A DNA stretch of 64,000 nt from Branchiostoma floridae (lineage: Eukaryota; Chordata; Leptocardii; Amphioxiformes; Branchiostomatidae), in the NCBI RefSeq assembly GCF_000003815.2, contig NC_049984.1:14651314-14715313 (forward strand). The letters run 5' to 3'. The translations under genes and the position numbers were made by a program. Position 1 is the first letter of the stretch; the number at the start of each line of letters is the position of its first letter. Below, one piece after another: positions 24,401 through 33,400 of the stretch. The notes under the pieces are model-generated. The model was not told the DNA's origin and searched no databases. It was given only the letters and a program-made list of their open reading frames with translations.

Positions 24401-27400
24401 TTTGTTTGTTGAGAAGGACAAAAATTTTACCCCATCCCAATATTTTGCAGGATAACTTCAAGATAGAAAACTGATGAAAACACATTTTCATAAGCTTAAA
24501 GATTACAAATAATACAGCAAAAACCAACAACATGGCATGGACAAAAAATGGCAAACAATGACTAGGACAGAAAAAATTAAAGCTGAAGATGGACCTGCTA
24601 TTCATTTTTGCCATGCCACTTACAATATTGCAGATCCCCCCACCCCCCCCCAAAGTCATCTTTTCTTATTACAAACACCCTTATTTCAAAACTAACTTCA
24701 GTACAAAATACCTCCTGTCACAATCCTTGCTCCAAAACGAGACTTCAATAAAACAACCCTGTAACTTACAACTTACAAGGGCCAGCGAAGCGTTACCTCA
24801 GTTGACTTTGTAATCTTCTCCACACATCGTAAGTCTGCATCGCAGTGAGGGGCCTCCCATGATCACTATCGACAGTCCCGGGTTTTAGGACTTAACTCCA
24901 AAGTGTAGCTTGATGTCGATTTGTTTGGGATCACCGTGGACCCTCCTGCTCAGTGGACCATCCATTTCTGCTGACATTGAACTTATCTGATTAACCTTCT
25001 CCATGCCAAGATAACCTTTCCGGCAATAACAGCAATTTGTGTAGGTTATGTAGTTACATCGAGGAGGTTAACATATATCATGAACATAAATCCCTAACAT
25101 CGCCAAGTTCAGACGTTACTGGACGAATTATATACCTATGCAAATGACAAAGACTTCTATAATTTTAAGCAAAATAATCTCAAGAGTTCTTTTAGTTTGG
25201 CATAATAGTGACTATAATAGTGACTGGTAAGATACACTCATTTGGCTCACTTCCATCTAAACCTTGGCTCTTTGTCAAAATAAACAAAATGTGAAAACCC
25301 CAAACTTCACATGTTTTCATAGCTTAACAAGGCACTTGTGTTGAGAGAGTTGCTTAAACCGACAAGTACTGCTGCCGGAGAAATACTTAGTGCCACACAT
25401 ATCGCACAGCATTTTCTGTTCAGAGCAGTAACTCATTCAAATGGTTACAGTTTCTGTTGCTATTTTTCTACACAATGAACTTTTGTGAAGTTGTGTGTCT
25501 GTGATTGTAAGAAATTCAGCCTTGCATCAGAATCACATATTTCTATCACCAGCATGTCTTAAAGTTACAAAGAAATAACACCTGAAGTACAAAACTAGAT
25601 TCATTTTGTCAGTGTAGCCCACAAGGCTTGACAAGGCCAACAACATCTAAAGTTAGTTGAGCTACAGGTGGTCTGTATATTTTGTAGGCACCAAGCACAG
25701 GTATCAGGTTCCTGGGACAACAATAACAAGGTCTAAGGAGAGTTCTGTTCAAGGCCACTCTTGTTAGATTAGTGGAAGGTCTCCTGGACTCTGGGTCAAG
25801 GGATTGGAAAATCTATCTACCAATTTGCAAAGAGATTTGGAGGCATTTAGCACCTCCTTAGGGGGCGGGATAGTGATAGATTATAATGATTATATAAAGT
25901 GCCACATGATTACTAACTTTCACACCTTTTTGATGTAATAATTACTTGACGAAAACTGCTACATGTTCTCAAGTTAACAAGTGCTGACAGTTGAACCAGT
26001 AAACTACTGTACTAAACTACTATACAAGAAATACCGTCTGCCAAAAACAACAATTTTGACAATTTCTATCTACAGCCAAAATAGGCAGGTCTTCGTCCTC
26101 TTTTTTCTTCTTGTGACAAAACACCTGAAGAGTTGATGATGGCACAGGGCTGTTACTGTTAGCCTGAGTACCATCCTCAACAGTGACTGCTGGCTCTATC
26201 CTTTCGCTTGCTGACCACTGCAAGTGAAAGGATTCAGCCATTGGTCACTACAGAGGATGGTACTCAGGCTACATTACTGTACCATGTCCTTCAGAAGGTT
26301 AATGCAATCCAGATGAGGCTCAAGTTGTTGTACCCAATTAGCAGACTGATAGACACCAGAGCCAAGGCAAGGTGGGCCAGATGCCATACACAACAGCCAA
26401 TCTACATAACTTATGCTGAAGTTATGGGCAACATTGGTGAACTCTAGTCTGTAGTGCATTGGGTATACCACAAACTCTCACTGCCCTGGGCTATGATGTG
26501 TCTCTCAGAAGGGCTCTCATATCAGCGGAGAGGACAGAAGAGACTCATGAGCTATAATATGGCTGGATACAAGGCTACAGCTTGTACAGGGCTTTGTGCT
26601 AACTAGTGGACGGGCTGCTAGTAAAGAAACACTTGACCACAATGCGTGAACTTGTGCAGATAAAGATGAAGAGAGGTGAAGTACATATATCAATGACCAA
26701 TAGATCGGTCCTGACTGTCCATTACATAATATTATTAGCAGTTCAACCAATGATAGCACAGTGGTTCAACCAATGATAGGAGAGTTGCTGCAATGCAGTC
26801 AAATATTTGTATTTTTATCCTTTTTTTGCATTTCTACAGGTTTTGAAGGGTGGTTGTGGCCATGGGATCCTTCTAAATACTCCTATTTTGACCAGCTTTC
26901 CAAGTGGCAGGGTTCAGAGTGCCAAACCAAAGAGAGGCCTCCTCAACAAGGTTGATCATGCCCTAATAAGTTCCACATGTGGGCATGTGTGATATTTCTG
27001 ACAGGATAAGTGAGTCTGTCTTTCCCCTAAGGTAGTAAATGTACTGATTGATGTTGGGGTGATGATAGTTCAAGCAGCCCTGTAACAACCATGGATCCTA
27101 ACTAGGCATGATTTATGTGAATGGAGTATGCAGCACCCAAGTTTATATAGTCCAGAGTTTATATAGAATGTATTCAAGCTTGGAAGTATACAAACAAATG
27201 CTTCATCTACTTCTGCAAGTGTAACCATTTTTCAACAGAATACTTAGAAAAAACAGTACATGATTTCTCACGATTGATACCAAAGTTGCAATGTCTAAAA
27301 CCTGGTGTAAATAGTTAGAAAGCATTGAATCGTCCATTTCAAGAAAAGAATTACAATAAATGGGGAAGTTACAAAAATACCTGTGAACTTGTCCCCCTCT

Positions 27401-30400
27401 AAAGAATAATTCTTCAGTTTGTATTTTCTTCTGGTGCTGGATTAGTACTTAAATCTAAAAATAATTGAACTTGAGTATTGACAACAAATCAGGTGTCCCA
27501 AGGGAAGGCTTATACCATAAAATAATATCAATAGAAAAAATATAGCCAGGCTCAAATTTTCCTCCAACTTCCAACCTGTTTTTCTTGTATCCTTTGCTTG
27601 ATTTTTTCCAAAAACTGTAGTAGATTCATTTGAAACCTAACCTTATGGTACAATTAGAGAATTCCCAGGAGTTTTGCTCCCTGCAGCATGACCCTTATTT
27701 GTCCACGCACCAGGCACATTATCTACACATTATTGCTTGATAACCTCACCACAGGTTACATGTACATGCATTAATAATTAATGTCCTCAGAGATTCTACA
27801 TGAAATGAATGTACAGTACATATGGTTTGGTCTTTTTGAAACTTTGAAGGTTTTCTCGCAAATCAGGGTCGTATCGGTTAACTTCCTTCGTTTTTGGGCA
27901 TTCTAAGGTACAAATCAAACAAGAGGTTCGGTAAGATTTAACCGGTACCATAAAACACAGTTGTACGTCCTGAATTTACCATAAATGTCAGTCAAGACCC
28001 CCATGCAGACCCCTTGAAAGCACTAGGCACAGCCATCATAAACGGTTCTGTCTTGTCAGCTTAGAAGGATCTGGACACTGTCTAATAAAACACACACCCT
28101 TCAGCCAGCCCTGGACATTTGGGGACTGATCAGTAACCATAGTGATAAGGTGTAAAGAGAGTTTTAACATTATCATAAAAACAACTAAACTTATCCATAT
28201 TTCTCCCTTTTTTCATTTTTATCTTCATTTCTATATTCATTTCACAGGCACAATACAGATATCACTCAATGAGTCAATCAGTCAAAGATGATTTGTATGA
28301 CACCCTCTGTCTCACTACCACTACTGGACTGTCCCCTGGTGTTGCTGGCAGTTGGCAATAATGTTAGTTCAGGAAATAAAACATGTCTACCTCCCACTGG
28401 ACATTGCATGTGCAAACCATTATGGAAAGGGCCAATGCAAGGGTAAGGCAACAGACAGCCAGAAAAGTTAACTCAAACATGACATCCTTTTTGAGTTTCA
28501 GAACCTGTTTCGGACACAAAATGAGACAAATTTTCATGATTAACAAAAATAAAACTGGGCTATCATAATTAATGCTACGCAAATACTCCTCCTTAGTACA
28601 GCATGATCAAATAAACGACAGCTGTTTCTTTATTTTTAACCTAGATTTCCAGGAAAGCACATCAGTTAAAATGTTCACTACTTTGCATGAAGAACTGCAT
28701 TTTGATAGATAGGCAAATATTCTAGTACCGTGTAAACTGTAGCAGCATTTGACATGCATATTTTCTTTGATATCAACAATCATATTGTTTTGAGAACTGT
28801 TTAAGATTATACTCAAGTCAGTCCTTTTTTAGATGCTATTTTTGCAGTGGGAGCAAATTTCTCCTCCCACAAACACACAATGTTTTCATTCCTGGAACCA
28901 AGGGGGGTTTCTGCAATTCTAACTTTAACACACATCGGTATGTAGACTTGAGGCTACACAGAAAAGTGGGAGCTGACGACCCTGTCGGTTGACCTTGAAC
29001 TCCTTTTGAACCAAGGCAGAATGGACAAAATGGTGGGACAAATTCTGCATAACAAGCATGAACAAGAACATTCAAACAACTGTGTCAGCCATTCATTGTT
29101 GCATTATGAACCTGATTCATGTACAGTATCTACAATAGTACTATCTCATCTGCACGAATGCAGTACGGTATCTACAATAGTACTATTTCATCTGCACATA
29201 TGTAGTATCTACAATAGTACATGTACTATCTAATCTGCACAAATGTAGTATCTACGATAGTACTACAATTACAAATAAATTTGATTTGCTACCACCAAAA
29301 CTGGACATTAGTTTCAACAGAAATGTGAGCATTCAGAGTAAAGTTGAGACTTGACTTCATCATACTCATTTATATGCATGAAAGCATACCTGTGTCACTT
29401 TCTGTATAATATTTCAATTCACTATAGTTCTACATACATTGATTTAAAAGGAATATGTTTGGTTGCAAAACACGCTGTGACACCATAACCATCCTACATC
29501 ATAATCTAAAGGTGAGAGAGTCAATTAGCAGGTATACAGTAGACGGTCAAGACTGTTAATGCTGTTCCAGCAACATCATGTCATCATTGCCAAAACAAGC
29601 CCACCAACACCAGCATTGACAAGGGAAACAAAACAATGCATACATATATTATATATACATATATAAAATCAAAATTAAAAATAAAATGATAAATAATTAA
29701 AAAATGAAAATATGACAACAACCAAATTGCATTTTGTCAGAAAAAGAAACAAATGAAATTCAGTGCATGACAGAAAACTTTTCTGTTTATCCAGTTATCA
29801 CTAGAAATCTTTCATCACAATCAAAATTAATGTTTTTCCCTGTACCAGAAAATAGCACCATAATACAAAACTCAGATTCTGTACATATGCATAAAAAATA
29901 TCATGTATTTTGTTGCTTTGAAAGACTTGCATAGGATCAGTTGCATAGAATTATTCTTAAATTTAGGAAGGTTTTCTGGCCTTGATAATATAATACAATA
30001 ATAATAGAAACCGCTTCGCTCACATCGGTGGTTTTATTCGGTGGTTATACTTATAGCAAAGGACCAGGCATTATGACACCATATACACCTCGGGCGGGTC
30101 ATTAACCCTTAAATATATACATAACCACACACTGCAAAACTCAAATCCATCTCCCTGTGTGCTGCAGATATGGCCTTCACATTCTGCTACATGTACACCA
30201 GAGGAAGCTGGCATCAAGATGTCTAATGGCAGGACTGCTAAAATTGGATCACAGGAAATTTCTGACTGCAATATTTCAATCGCCATAGGAGGCCAGTAAC
30301 AGATCCATCAGATGCATTGCAAAAAACAGCTATTGCCAATTCATTTTTTGCACAATATTTCATTTCCGTTTTCACACACTATTTCCAGCATTTTTTGCAT

Positions 30401-33400
30401 TAAATGTCCTACATTTTGTACAGCATCTTAACCATTTTTGTACAATACTTCCAGCATCTTCAGTACACATTTCCAAGCTATTTGCACACATTTCCTAGCT
30501 ATCCTAGCTATTTGATGTTTTTAGCAAATCTGCAAAATATTTCCAAAATTTTTGCATGTCAATTTTTGCATTATCATCCTACATTTCTAATTCTGGACAA
30601 TATCATTGCCTGCATTATTTTGTATAATATTTCTTCCAGAATTGATATCATTATGATTAAGTTTCCATTAAGTTTCTTTTTTTTTTCAATCTTTCATTTT
30701 GCTGGGGGTGATTTTGGAACAGTTCATTGTTGAGCTCCATTTTCTATGGTGAGATGGAGTGAAATATGCTGCGTTAGCACGCAAATGTTACATTTCTAAT
30801 TTCCTACATTCTACCATATTTCCCGCATTTTTGACACCATACAGTCTTTCCTTCACCATGCAGCTGAGGCCTCCCAGGCTGTAACAGATCCCTGCTCCAC
30901 TTACCTGTGATATTGGCAGGCGATTACGCCACCCAACAGCCAAATGTCACCAAGTAATCTTGTCAGGGGATCACACCACTCCGTTACCATGGCAATATAC
31001 TAATTAGGTTACAATAAGCGGGTTACTTGCAAGGCTCAGAGATTTTGTCGCTTCAAGATATTGTCAGGAGTAAAATGCCTTCACAAGAGATCATGACTTT
31101 TGATTGTATGAAAAAGACTGAAGAACTCTGCATATTTACAGGTGACAATACTTTCCTAAAAAATTCAGAAATTCATAATGATAATCCTTGCAATATTATA
31201 CAGAAATTTGAAATGTGTAGTAATGAGAGTTGATCTGAAAATTATAAATCAACAGCATTTTATGTTTGACTGTCTGGTCACTGAGGAAAACAAAGCAGAT
31301 TGAATTGAATAATCATATTCTATAATGTCTGTCATATCTATTAACAATGTCTAAAATAATATACAGAATATACATGTGTGCTGTAAATTCTGTAATATTG
31401 AACAGAAGGCTACTTATCACCAGTGTACTCAGTCTTATATGACAATCCTCCAAGAAAACCAAAAATTTTATCATGTTATGCAAGATAACTTGGGGACAGT
31501 CCATTTTGCACTTCTGGGTACGAAATATTTTCACTACTGATTTCCGGAGCTATTGCTATATCATATCATGCATAAAAATTTTAAGTAAACATATACACCT
31601 TAGAAAATGAAAAATGATATCAAGAAAGGGCAATGTCTTAGGGGAAGAGAGAGAAGATGGGATGAAATCAAGAAGGAAGACCAATAAAAATCATAATAAA
31701 CTCATAACTACCACTTCTAATCTTCTTGTCATCAGCTCCCCAGAAAGATAAATGTTAGCTTTCCCTCATGAAAATGTCAAGACAGAGGTGAATTATAGGG
31801 ATTGTGGCTCCTGTTCAAGACAAATGATGGCAGGGAGGAGCCGCATTTCATCACAGGAGGGGAAACATCCATCAGCACCAATGGAGGGAGGACTTGCTGT
31901 GTAGGTGTGCCATCATGTAGTGCCATCATTATCCGCACTAGTTCCTGGGTACTAAATCTACTGCCAGCAGCAGGACACATGTGACATCCCTAATCTACTA
32001 CTTCTAGTATTCCCTCAGTTCACCTTCATGTTGAGGGTCTGTATGGGGGGTCCCGACAATGCTTTACGCTGAAGTCAGAACAGGGATTTTCCTAAATTTT
32101 GAAACGCAAAAATTGTTGACCTTCTATGTTACAATTGATAAGCATAGTGTAAGACAGGTTTTCCTACAAATTACAGAAAATCAAAATAGCCTGCCTACAG
32201 GGAAGAAGCATGCAGGCCCTCCTTGTTCCTTGTAGTTGTAGGCCTTTTCCTTAATTTTTGATTACCATTCTTTTGGGGTGAACACTTTGTATATGAGGGA
32301 ATTAGCATTCACCTACCACAAACCCCTATGTATGAATAAACGTACACTGTGTGTAGTCTATAGATAAATTATTCTGCAAAATCTACTCATCGTTGCAAGT
32401 TGGTAGCCATGTATTTCTTATTACCTGCCAAGCCTTGCGGTCACCCCTATAATTCAAGGGCTTTGGAAGCTCCATACCAACGAGATCAAGGAGCTCCTTG
32501 ACGAGACTGAAAGTTTTATGAAAAACAAATTCCTCCCATAGTCTAGGGAACAAAGGAAACATATTCTGTCATGTAAAAGCTATTTCTGCATACCACTACA
32601 AAAGGTACACTGTCAGTGTGGGTAATGAGGATCTATAAGACTGTAATAAGAGTATGTGTTAAAGAATTTAACTTCATTGAAGTACCTATTTATGCTTTGT
32701 AGAAAATGTATGGAAGAAGACTATGCACACTGTATTTACAAAAGTAAATGTACCATTATATACAAATCTGATGGCCATACACTACTTTTGTAATAAATTC
32801 TACGGTACATGTAACTCACATGGCTTAAATACACAAAGGTATCAAAGAAAACGTATACCACTATTCAAGACGTTCATGTTTCTCTACTTGTATAATATCA
32901 ATACTTCAGAAACACCTGTACAATACATGACAAGCAGCTACCAACACAAGCAAGAAAGTACTGGAAGCTCAGTCCACTTCAGAACCCACTTCTGCAGTAC
33001 TGGACAACAGCACAGTGCCGGAGGGCACTTCACTCCTCAGACAATAGCACAGGTGAAGTGGTTAATAGGTAATCTGGGGTGATAATTACATGCAAATGTA
33101 CGGGGTTAATGTGAGACATGGGCTAGCGGGACAAGCTAGCGGGACTGACAATAGCTGTTATAGAAAATAAACACCTGTCGGAAATCATAATAAACACCTC
33201 CTTATTACATCTTCTTGTGCTTTTCTTTTTTATGGAACAGGGTCAAGTCCATTTCCCAATGGAGGGGAGAAAACAATTTGAAGAAAGACCACCCCTCACC
33301 CCAAGCTGAGTCTAATTATGTGTACAAGATTAAGAACACAAACATATGTTCTCCATAATCCCCTGTGCCTATAAAAAGAAGGATTTGAAGGCTACCTAAT

